DNA from: Symsagittifera roscoffensis
Lineage: Eukaryota > Xenacoelomorpha > Acoela > Convolutidae
Direction of reading: 5' to 3'
Length of the DNA stretch: 64,000 nt
Assembly (NCBI RefSeq): GCF_963678635.1
Contig: NC_087062.1
Location: 89,069,845 to 89,133,844, forward strand
The first letter of the stretch is position 1, and the number at the start of each line of letters is the position of its first letter. The position numbers were made by a program, and so were the translations under genes. This document shows, piece by piece, positions 47,872 to 58,400 of this stretch. The notes beneath the pieces were generated by a model. It made no database searches. It saw nothing but the letters and a program-made list of their open reading frames with translations, and was not told where the DNA came from.

Positions 47872-48354
47872 CAGGGGTGTTCAATTACCGATACACGATT
47901 ATATTGTTGCCCAACAATAGATTATCTATATCTTTTTGAGAGAAAAGATATATAATCTCGATAATCTTTCGAAATATCTTAGCCAAAAAAAAAGATTTTT
48001 GTTCGAAAAATTGGTTTTTTTATTATGCTGTTTTTGGTCTGGAACTGAAAGTGGTCGCTAAACCCTGATAAAAGTTTTTAAAAGCGTTAAAAAAAAAACA
48101 GACGCTGTCAGCAAAACGTGTAAAACCCCATTCAAAACGCTTGTTTTACCAATGAAACTGGATTTGTTTCACTTTGCTCCGGTTTTTCTGAACAAAAAGC
48201 AGTTTTGTCGATAATCTTTTTCTGCCGGAAGAGCAAAAAAGATTATCGCGCAATATTTCGATAAGATTATATATCTTTCAGAAGCAACAATAGATTATCG
48301 ATATATATCTATCGACAATAATCTAGTGATACAATAATCTTTTGAACACCCCTG
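47872..48354. mobile_element. hAT MITE 2 (483 bp)
   Basis: The 13-bp terminal inverted repeat CAGGGGTGTTCAA / TTGAACACCCCTG with a perfect 8-bp target duplication is diagnostic of hAT. There is no ORF. The inside carries many AGATTATC-type words in both orientations (near 47920, 47955, 48208, 48236, 48263, 48291), probably subterminal transposase sites that also let the element fold. It inserted into a member of the local dispersed repeat. Confidence 0.9.
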
Positions 48355-48422
48355 GCTGCCGTGCCATTTTTTTGTTGTATCGCAAGCTACGCTTCGCTTC
48401 TGTGTATAATAATCACATGCGT

Positions 48423-48515
48423 GCGATGAGCAAGTGTTATCAAACTGGAATATAGACTTTTTATTCGTGTTAATAACTTGCTTAACAAAATCACTTGAAT
48501 CAGCCGATTTAATTC
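48423..48515. repeat. Dispersed repeat copy 2
   Basis: Partner of 47471-47560. It is preceded by TATCGCAAGCTACGCTTCGCTT (48379-48400), a variant of the CAAGTGGCGCGA phrase found at 46184, 49304 and 50203. Confidence 0.65.
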
Positions 48516-51261
48516 ACGTGCAAATTTAAATTAAACTACCAGTCCACTGTTACTTCTGACAGTTCTTTTAAGAAGTTAAGTCTTAAAATTTTGATGACAA
48601 AAAACTCCGTTTCAAACAATTTTTCGGACTATCGTTAGTCTGATTGTTTTTTTCGGCTTAGTTGCCGCAGCACGGAATTTTCTTGTTTTACAAAATTTTA
48701 CAGAAAAAATGATAACTTGGCTTGGAGTCAAACTTGATATGCTTTTCAGGCACACATGGGTTTTGAGCAAAATACTACGCCTGAGGTAGGGTAGTGAAGG
48801 TATTGTGCTCGAATCAGGCCAGAACTTTTTTTTACTTCAAAGGGAAATTTTCCGTTAGGAAAAATTGTCGACCTGTTGTGTGCTTTATTTGGTCGGCCTA
48901 CTTGCCTTGTTGCGGATTGCTCGCCTCGAGTAAGTGACCTAGTTAAGCGTTGTTTTGAAGGAAAAGTAGAGTTTACACTTGTGTGTTTGCGGAGTGGGAG
49001 CGTAAAATTTTAGAATTTCAATTGACAACAATTTTGCTCAACCGGGAGTCTTATCAACTTTTGACGTCTTAGTTGCCGATCAGTTTTTGTGTGTGAACAC
49101 TTATGAAAGCCCGTTTTTGAGTTTGTGGACGTGTTTTTGTCAAATTGAACTTAATTCCAGACAAATTTCTTAGAATTTTGTAGAAATGGTTTTTTCGAAA
49201 TCTAATTTTTTTTTTTAAATTAGTGGCTTTTGTATCATTTTCTGTCTGCTAGCTCGCAATGCTATGTGTGTGTATGGTGTGTGTTTGTGTGTGTGGGGCA
49301 TCGCAAGTGGCGCGAGGTGCCGCTTCTCTTCTGTGTAAAAACACATGTTTAAACACAAGCCAGCTTGCGAGCGTAGTATAACCTTTTTTAAACCCGCAAA
49401 TAAATTTGTTCATTAAAAGTGTTCATTTTATGGTGGCACTTCTGCTGTAATCGCGATCTGCAGCATTGGAAATTTTATAGCATCTGTTCTCTGCTTAATT
49501 AGTTGCTAGTGTTTGTGATTTGTTAAGCGTCCATGGTTAGTGCTTGAGACTTAAGCTCTAGGTCGCAGATGGAAACCCAGGCGTAGCCGAATTTTTACTA
49601 ATTCGGGGCTAATTTCAACGTTTTTTTTTGCACTTTTTAGAGCTGATTTTTGTGTTCTCGCTCGTGTTTGCAAAGCAAAGATTCGTCACTATGTAGAAGA
49701 TGATTTTTATACTCAAGTTTAGTGAAAACAGAAATTGAATTGTTAGTCATCAAGATCAAAAGGAGTTTGATTCGACTGACACAAAATTTTTGAAGTATAT
49801 TTTTTGGGACCAGCGTTTTTTGAGCTATCTTGAAAAGCACGAAACAAGCCACTATGTTATAGCTAATTTCTGATCTTCGCAATTGGTCGTTAGAAAACAA
49901 GTACAGAGGGTTGGTAACTTTAAGTAGACGAATGAATCGATAACAGTTGTCTCCACTAATATATTTTTCGAAAATGTTTTTTTTTTCAGTTTCAATGCTA
50001 ATGGATTTAGATACTTTTATTGTAGTTCTCCATAAACAGACCATGTTTGAAACATGCTCTGCCATTTGCACAGCAGCTGATCAGCGCACTCCCCTCAAAA
50101 TAAGTAAATAATGGCGCCTTTAGAGAAATTTTAGGGTCCGTCAGCAAAAAAAATAGATATATCAATTTAGTGACTTTAATAGCCCTCTCCAAATACCAAC
50201 GTGCAAGTGGCGCGAAAGTTCGTGAACGATTTTTAGTTTCGAAAGGGGAATTTAATTTTTAGATTTCCAGCGGAATAAAAAACATTATATATTGATCCAG
50301 TTTTCTCAAGTTGTTCATGCTATCAAGAAAGCGCCAATCGTAAATTGTTCTAAAAATTGAAAGTGCTTAAAGGGTATCTATTTTTTTCTTCGAAATCAGT
50401 GTTTTTTTGTTTACTTGCGCTCCTTTCTCTTTTCCAATCTTCGAATGGCTATGTTTTCTATCGACACTCGAATCATTGAAGTTAAGCTTGATTCAAGTTC
50501 AAGTGTGCAAAAGCAATTTAATGCATGGGTTTTTTTAATGTATTGCACTTCCCTTTTCATGTTGATCAGTAGGCATTTTTAGTCATTTCCATCTATATTT
50601 TCGATTAGCCGCAGATAAATTCAAGACGGAATTGGAGGGTATCCCATTTTGTTTCCGGCTAATTTTAGTGAAATCAAGTTGAAAGACTTTTAAACTTGTG
50701 TTATCAAAGGAACTATTGTAAAAAAAAAATTCGGTGGTGTTTGCGGTGAAATTTAGCTTTCGAAAAATATTTAAAAAATGAAGTGTTTTCAATTTTGAAG
50801 CGTCGCTAATCTTCGCTTAGTCCGAGTAAAAATTGTTGTTACTAAATCATCAAGGAGCATTACTTTGTCACCTTTAAGATAGCTGAAGTGCAGCTTGCAT
50901 CATTGGTTAATGAAATTCTATGAAGCTTCAAGAATTCCTAAAAAACGTTGGAAATGTCCTAAAAAACGTATCGAAATCCTAAAAAAAGGTAGTAATTGAT
51001 AAAGACTATAGCTCATTTCATAGCATGCGTTTTATCCGAACGGATTGTGGATTAGGAACCTTAAATCTGTTCAGTTTGGCAAAGGGCATTGAATAGTTAA
51101 GAAAACCGCAAAAGGCTCAAAATTCAAACTCCTGGTTTCAGTTATACATAACCATATTTTTTGAGTTTTCAGGTTTTCCTGAAGTAGCTTTATTAATGAA
51201 TCTGATCTACACTAGCGTTGGCATTGGCTACTTTATTTTCACTTGAGTGTTTTTGCTTCAG
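48516..51261. other. Non-coding region upstream of the CHD1-like exons
   Basis: No exon recognised. Contains a GT-rich microsatellite at 49263-49297, CAAGTGGCGCGA relics at 49304 and 50203, the 144-codon minus ORF 50071-49637 without motif, and three TCCTAAAAAACG-type words at 50936-50986. A first CHD1 exon should lie somewhere upstream, but nothing here is rich in serine/acidic codons. Confidence 0.4.
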
Positions 51262-53680
51262 GGCCGAAGAGAAAGATGTCTTGAACAGTCCTAGTAGTCC
51301 TGAATCTCATGAAAACGATTCCGTGAAAGGTTCAAGCAAGAGATCCCATGAGCCTGAAGTAAGTCAAAATATGTACTTTGTATGCAAATACGCTAAAATG
51401 TTTGTGAAAAATGGCTTTATGTTACTGTACGATTAAGTGAGCTTACAATTTTTTTTGTAGTGGGAAGCGGAGCCAGACTTGTATGGAATTCGAAGATCCG
51501 GAAGAGCCAGAACAAGAACAGCTCCATTTCAATTAGAGGTAAGATTTATCGAATTCACTCAACTTATAATAGCTGATAGGCTGTAAGTCGGGTTTTGAAT
51601 ACTGATCGTTCGCATATTATCCCTCGTTGTAGTGTGTAATTGGAATTGACTCACAGTGAACCACCTCATGATTAAAAACTTATCGTTCACATGCTTAAAA
51701 AAATTAACGAAAGTGAGAGTAGAAAATTTACGCTGAATAAATTGTTCGATTGCTTTCTGTCTCTATTTTCTGAAAAAAAAAATCGTTCATTTTGAACGTT
51801 TAACAATTTTGTTATCCCCCTCCCAAAGAGTCAGTTTGGAGTAAAAATGCTGTATGTTAAGGTTTTTCGAGCCAATTTTTTTATGGTTCTATACAACAGG
51901 AGTTGCACAAGCAAAAGAAACTCAGAAACTTTTTTGACCCAACAACTTCCTAATCAATATGTGAACTTCAAGAGTGAAAATAATTTCGGTAGTTTATACC
52001 TTTATTCATATCTACTCAACAATCCCCCTTTTCTTAAGAAGAGTATATTAGTCGATTTTTCGACCTAACAGAATGCAGAATATTTTGTGCTATAATGGTG
52101 GATGTTCGTTAGTAGATACCATAGGCGGGAGTGGAGGGTTGCTGAATTGATCCCTTTATTTTTATTATTTGAGAAAATTCGTTGAAGTGTAGAGCTCTAG
52201 AAATGACAAACAGAAATAAGGCATCGTTCAAATTACATTTCTTTGTAAAGCAAAAGCGGACGTTTTTTTAAAAATCAGTTATGAGAAAAAGCATTCTGGA
52301 ATTATTTGTTTTGATTTGTTTTGCAATTACTTGCAGCTCTTTTGATTTATTGGGTAAATAGTAGTGCAGAAAGCAGTTCATATGTAAGAAAGTAATTAAG
52401 TTAAATTACGTGAGCTACTAATTCTTACTTTTTTTTTCAAATACCGAATGCCTAATCCTATTTTTTTCAAATACCGAGTGCCTAATGTTTGAGCATATCG
52501 GTACCTTAGGTTGACCGTGCGGTACATGCTGACAACTGCCTCCCATATAACAATGTTGCGTTCCTTAAATCTTATTTCAACAGCCTTTATCTGCATAACA
52601 AAAGAGCTATCTACACAAATATAGCTGAACCACATATATTGCAAATATATATAACAGTGGAGTTTTTTCTGGAAAGTGACGCGTTCAATAGAAACTTCCG
52701 GTTTACAAAACCCCGATGTAGGAACCTTAATTTTTGGGATTCCAGCAGATAGTCTATCGGCTGTACATTAATCCCCTCTGACCCTCAAAGTCTAACGATA
52801 ACAAAGAGGTTATGCGAATCTTTAATGAGACTTTTTTTGATTTCAGACCGAGCAGAAGATTCCCCGCATTGCAACTTCTAAAAGCAAGGCTTCACGATCC
52901 AAATCTTCTGATGAAAGTGGGTCTGCATATGAGGAATCCAGTTCTGATGGAGAGTGTCTTAGCAGACATGCGAGAAAAGAAAAGCAAGCGAGGAAGAAAG
53001 CTAAAAAACATAAAAGCAAATCAAAGGAAAGGCGTAAGTCAAAAGGAAGTCGCCATAAGAAAAGTAAGAAACACAAAAGGGAACATGAAAGAAGGAAAAA
53101 ACATTCCGAAAGCAGCGAAGAAGATCACGATGATGAGAGCTCCAATGAATCCAGCGAAGACCGAAGAACTTCCAGGCGAAGAGCGGCAAAAATCAAGTTG
53201 GTTCAATTTTTGATATCCTTAAAAATTCACGACATGTTTATGCAATCTAAAGAAAACAATTTTTTGGTAAAATTAGTTGATCTAAATGATTCCAATTTTA
53301 ATTCACAAACGTGGAGATTATGTATCTATTAGAAGAGACGAAAGCGCATGAAAATACGATAGGAAAAATCTGATTATGCAAAAAATAAGTGGAAAATGTC
53401 TCGGTATATTTCAAATTCAAGTAGCGGAGATGATTTCAAATACAATTTTCAGTCATAAAATGTTTACCATAACCTTTGCAGAATTTTTTGTGTAACTTGG
53501 CTGAGTTTGTTAAATTACTTTTTTGAGTGTTTCAGAAGCTATAAAGAAGATGCTTATGACCATGATCTTAGTGAAAGTGACGAAGTCATGCCAGACCAGA
53601 CCGCACGTTCGGTGGATTATGAAAACACTGACGGAATAGACCGTATTTTGGATTATCGAATCGACCAAATAGGAAGTTAG
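51262..53680 (+). CDS. CHD1: CHD1-like gene, N-terminal exons (partial)
   Basis: Chromodomain-helicase-DNA-binding protein 1 remodels nucleosomes in the nucleus during transcription. Four exons join in phase: 51262-51358 (AEEKDVLNSPSSPESHENDS), 51461-51538 (WEAEPDLYGIRRSGRARTRT), 52847-53196 (K/S/R-rich, ending RRTSRRRAAKI) and 53536-53675 or 53680 (SYKEDAYDHDLSESDE). Introns: 51359-51460 (GTAAGT..TTGTAG), 51539-52846 (GTAAGA..TTTCAG, otherwise empty) and 53197-53535 (GTTGGT..TTTCAG). The WE..PDLYGIRRS block and the RRAAK..SYKED block followed by acidic residues and ILDYRI are hallmarks of the CHD1 N-terminus just before the first chromodomain. The frame then meets TAG at 53678, or a donor GTTAGT at 53676. 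Chromodomains, ATPase and upstream exon 1 are not in the window. Confidence 0.75.
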
Positions 53681-53837
53681 TGCAATTTACGTTCCAAAAT
53701 GAACCGTCGGTCTTAAATCTGGTGTAGATGAACTGCGGTTGAATGAAAATTGGCTTTGTCCAGATAGGCTGATGTTTGGTTTTGGTTACTCTTTTTTAAC
53801 GCCATGCTGTTTTTTTTGGATCTGTCGCAATTTGTGA

Positions 53838-53940
53838 ATGGAACATTCGGAATATTCCAAAAATGATGGCTGCTTAATATTCCAAAAATGATGCGGAATA
53901 TTCCAAAAATGAATGCGGAATTTTCCAAAAATGATGGCTC
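53838..53940. repeat. Short tandem repeats of ATTCCAAAAATGATG
   Basis: Four copies of roughly (CGGAAT)ATTCCAAAAATGAT with variable spacers (GCTGCTTA, GCGGAAT). GGAATATTCC is itself palindromic. Confidence 0.8.
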
Positions 53941-54419
53941 AAAGCAACCAAATACTTTGATTCGGTATTAGCTGCTTGAGTCAAAGAACAGTGTGCTGAA
54001 ACTCATTGATGATTTTTCCAACCAGTTGTTTTACGTAAGCAGAAATAATCAAATATGCCCAGTCGTTCACTAAAGCGGATTTGCCATGCGTAATGGCTAT
54101 TCGCTTAAGAAGATTCGTCGGAGTAAGTTTCAATCGAGTTGCAGAAATTGTTTTTGCGAATTTAAATTTTGAAGGGCCGCTACTCAAAAGTCTGAAAAAA
54201 TGATTTTCAGGGTTTCATGGATGAAATTGCAATGAGGAATCACCAAGAATCATTCACTGGATCAATCTGAAGATCTGTTACAATTGTAAGATAAAGAAGT
54301 TTTGATTTATAATTGTTCTCTCCTACCAGCACAAGGATCAAAGCCTGGGTACAATTTACTCTTTATGTTTTTGTTACCAATTGCGTCAAATTTTTGTAAG
54401 CATCTTTATATATAGTATT

Positions 54420-54668
54420 CAAGTTTACTTGCAGCACACCATGGTGTTCTGCAGAGCACAAAAGTCAAAAATTGAAAACTATAGTCTGCGATAGTAGATC
54501 CTGCTGTCAGCTCAATGTTATGACGGAAATCTATTCTCATAGTTTCCAAGTTTACTTGCAGCACACCATGGTGTTCTGCAGAGTACAAAAGTCAAAAATT
54601 GAAAACGATAGTCTTCGATAGTAGATGCTGCTGTCAGCTCAATGTTATGACCGAAATATAGTCTCATC
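54420..54668. repeat. 127-bp tandem doublet with a palindrome core
   Basis: Copies at 54420-54546 and 54547-54668 share AAGTTTACTTGCAGCACACC, GTCAAAAATTGAAAAC and CTGTCAGCTCAATGTTATGA. Each contains GCAGCACACCATGGTGTTCTGC, a near-perfect palindrome of which no more than 20 bases matter (the centre is CACCATGGTG). Confidence 0.85.
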
Positions 54669-55015
54669 AAAGTGCACCGAACATTACTGCGACAAGAATT
54701 CGACAATCGAGTTCTATGCATTATTTTTGTGTTCAACAGATCTTAATCTTCTAAATGAGTTGGCTGAAAATTGTTAAGGAAAACCAAACAGATTCTCCCA
54801 GAAGATTCTGATAAATAGTCTTGAAAAACCATTTCTCCGTTTTATTCATTGGTATGTAAAATAACTGCCAGGTTTAGAAAACCGTTCCATTAAAAATATC
54901 AAGCATTGATTAGATTGCAAAATTTTCCATAATTGTAGTGTCTCACAGGTATTAACCTAACATAGTGTCATATACCAGTTTGATCAAATGATTGAGTTTG
55001 TTTTCGTGCGATATT

Positions 55016-55451
55016 GCTTCCAAATACCATAAGCACGGATTGTGCTCCTGTGCCACTATGCAGAAACTGGATAGAAGAGTAATTGGTTGTCTGAATCGAA
55101 TTGAGTTGGCTCGATGCGAGGTTTTTCCCAATTTTCTGATCAGCACCCTGTGATTGTGAGCAGTGGGGCCTTCTTATTGTGGTTTTGAGCAACACTCATT
55201 CATATTCTGGTTAATTTACCATGTCAGCTAACGAGACTAATGGCGTAGCTTGAGCTTGCAACAGCATTAGTTCTGATATCTGGAAACGCTGCGCAATGCA
55301 AAAACCCCTACTCAGTCTCGGTTTTTTCTGCTATCAATGAGTTCTCTGTCCGTTTGTTGACTTTAATTTAATCTGTATCTCTTTGCAATCCAAAATTTTA
55401 TAGAAGTTTGGCCTTGAATACCAAATTGAGTGGAGAAATAAAATAGTTTTC
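55016..55451. repeat. Flanking module A, copy 1
   Basis: A 436-bp module that aligns with 63070-63536. Shared words: TCAGCACC, GTGGTTTTGAGCAACA, TTCATATTCTGGTTAAT, GCTAACGAGACTA, CTCAGTCTCGGTTTTTTCTG. It begins, like every unit, with the GTGCGAYATYGCTT marker. Confidence 0.85.
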
Positions 55452-58400
55452 GTGCGACATCACTTTGAGATACCGTTAGCACGGACTGCGTTTCGGCTAT
55501 GCCAGTCTGTGCTAAGATTTTTCTTAAAGGAACGGGAAAATGGAAAATGATTATCTTCTTTAAATGTGAATTGGTTTTGTTTGGTTTCTTCCATGCTAGT
55601 CGGTTCAACTCAGTCAGACCTCTTTTAGTTTGTTCCACGCAACTAGGCATCAATCATTTTCTTTCCCTTGAGCTGAAACTACTCAGCTCACAAGACACTA
55701 TTATGGCTTGATGACTTTAACCAAAGCAATGTTTTTGATAGTTGGAACTGCCTTACAGCCCATAGATTACTCAATTTACTGCTGTTGTGAAATAGTTTTT
55801 GAGTTTCTTGATTGTTTTGGTTACGCGTACTAATGTTTATCACCAATAAATGTTGACAACATCAAACACAATTGACGCTGGCAATTCTTGAATCCTTATG
55901 ATGCAAGATCAGAGTACGCATTAAAAGAAATCGCCTTGCTTGCTCTCAGCACGAGAGTTTCCTCTCGATTTGCGGCAAGCGATCACGCTGAAAAAGCAAG
56001 AACTTCCTCTCCTTGCTCACTTAAATGGAGAAAGTTCAGGTAATGCTATTTCAAATCATCTTACAGATCAGTTGCTTTCGATTCAGAGCATTGCAAGCTC
56101 GAAAACTGCTTATGGATAACCGGACTCAATTGACCGAATCGTTCATGAGAAATTCTTATTACTGTCGAAAAAGGATTGGTTGAGTTCGTGGTAATCTTTC
56201 AGTACAGTATGTTGAGGAATAAATTTGCACCAGAGTAGTGGTTAGAGGAAATGTTGGTTTTGGTAAGAGCATGTAATACACAGAAAAATCTGTTAATAGA
56301 TCGTGTTGGTTCTATTTTTCATGTGCTAGTGTGCTTATCTCCTCCTTGAAACTGAGTCATATAAATATTGCGAGAGTTTTGGTTAGGTTTCGCAAGCTTC
56401 TTTTTGAGTTCGAGTTGAGTGGAATCAACCGTGGCGTTCTTCAGAGCAACTAAATCAAATGGTGAAATGGATTCTTTTGAAAATATTCTAACGATGCTGC
56501 TGTTAATTACGCTGTTTAAGATTTCGTTGGTTTGATTGGATTGATTTTCTGCTGTTAATGCGCGTTGGAGTTTGGTTTTTCAGTGTTTTGGGCAAGATCA
56601 AAATTTTGAGCAACTGGATAGCGCACATATATGTTCTCATTTAAGGTCAATCGAAGACCAGTGCATATTCAATGATTTGATCTTGGGATAGTATTTCACG
56701 GTTTACAAATGATGAAAAAAATGAAACATAAGATATGCTTTATTTATATTTTTGCTAAGAAATAATGATTTCCCTTGGCTAGATTTTTGAAGGCCAGGTC
56801 TTTCAGCAATTGAATTCAAAACTGCATTTTCTGAGCATACACTGGACTCGTTTTGATTCAGTTTATCTTTCGTTATGACGTAGAACGTACAAAAAATTGG
56901 TCTTTTGTTTGATTGAATTGCTCAGATTACAATTCGCTGTGCAAATTCCAGCTCTCAAATACATGGATTAACGGTAGTCAAGGAAAAATTTCCTGGTGTA
57001 AAGGACCTACATCCAAATGAAAACCTCAACCATTTTTCAGGAGTACCAGGCTGAGGCTTACCATGTAGTTTTTTCTATGCTTTATTTCTTTATTCAACAG
57101 ATTTCAATGATGTTGGCAATTTTAAGGAAAACTACGCTTAAATTTGCCAGAAACTTATGATATGTAGACTTGACAAACCGTATTTCCATTTTATATATTC
57201 GTGCGTGAAATATTTGCAATGTTTGGAAACCATAACAATGAAAATATTATCAAGTATTGATTAGATTGCAAAACTATCCATCAGCAATCCGAAGATGTTG
57301 AGCTTTAATAGCGTGAAATACCCAAACAATCAAAAGATTGTTTTTGTGCGACATCGCTTTTAGATACCGTTAGCACGGACTGCGTCTCGGATATGCCATT
57401 CTGTGCTCAGCGTTTTCTTAAAGGAACGGGTAAGAGTGGAGAATGTTTATCTTCATTGCATGTGAATTCGCTCGGTTCGATTTTTTCCAAATTTTGAATT
57501 GAATTCTAGTGGTTTTGAGAAGTCAAACGTGATTTGTTTGGTTCCACGAAACCGGGCATCAATAGTTTTCGTTGAGCTGAAGTTCCTCTGATAGCAAGAC
57601 ACTTTTATGGCTTAGATGACTTACCACAGCAATGTTTTTGATTGTTGGAACTGCCTTACAGCCCATATATTATACTCAAGTTACTGCTGTTGTGAAAATT
57701 TTTTTGAGTTTCTTGATTGCTTTGGTTACGCTCAATAGATTTTTTACACCGATAAATATTGGCAACATCAAACACAATCGAGGTGGGCAATTCCTCTGAA
57801 TCCTTATGATGCAAGATCAGAGTACGCATTTAAAGAAATCTCCTTGCATGTTCTAAGCACGCGAGTTTTCTTCTCGAATTGCCGTAAGCGACCACGCTGA
57901 AAAAGCAAGAACCTCCTCTCCTTGTTCACTTAAATGGAGAAAGCTCAGATAATGCTTTTTCAAATCATCTTACAGATCAGTTGCTTTCGATTCAGAGCAT
58001 TGCAAGTTCGAAAACTGCTTATGGATAACCGGACTCAATTGACCGAATCGCTCAAGAGAAATTCTTATTACTGTCGAAAAAGGATTGGTTGAGTTCGTGG
58101 TAATCTTTCAGTACAGTATGTTGAGGAATAAATTTGCACCAGAGTAGTGGTTAGAGGAAATGTGGGTTTTGGTAAGAGCATGTAATACACAGAAAAATCT
58201 GTAAATAGATCGTGTTGGTTCTATTTTTCATGTGCTAGTGTGCTTATCTCCTCCTTGAAACTGAGTCATATAAATATTGCGAGAGTTTTGGTTAGGTTTC
58301 GCAAGCTTCTTTTTGAGTTCGAGTCGAGTGGAATCAACCGTGGCGTTCTTCAGAGCAACTGAATCAAATGGTGAAATGGACTCTTTTGAAAACATTCTAA

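Larger units (their letters stand above)
53681..55004. other. Non-coding region with short tandem repeats
   Basis: Possible CHD1 intron. Contains the ATTCCAAAAATGATG cluster and the 127-bp doublet listed separately. No chromodomain exon is seen. Confidence 0.4.

Noticed and set aside
49263-49297. GT-rich run as a regulatory element
   Set aside because: An ordinary microsatellite; nothing more is shown.
49637-50071. 144-codon minus-strand ORF upstream of CHD1
   Set aside because: Long for chance but AT-rich, without domains, and lying among repeat relics. Not enough support to call.
57880-57920. GCGACCACGCTGAAAA, briefly like 5S rRNA
   Set aside because: Only about 14 bases resemble 5S; the conserved internal control region is absent from the unit.
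58300-58335. GAGTTCGAGTC as a possible tRNA B box in the array
   Set aside because: No A box at the right distance and no cloverleaf around it.
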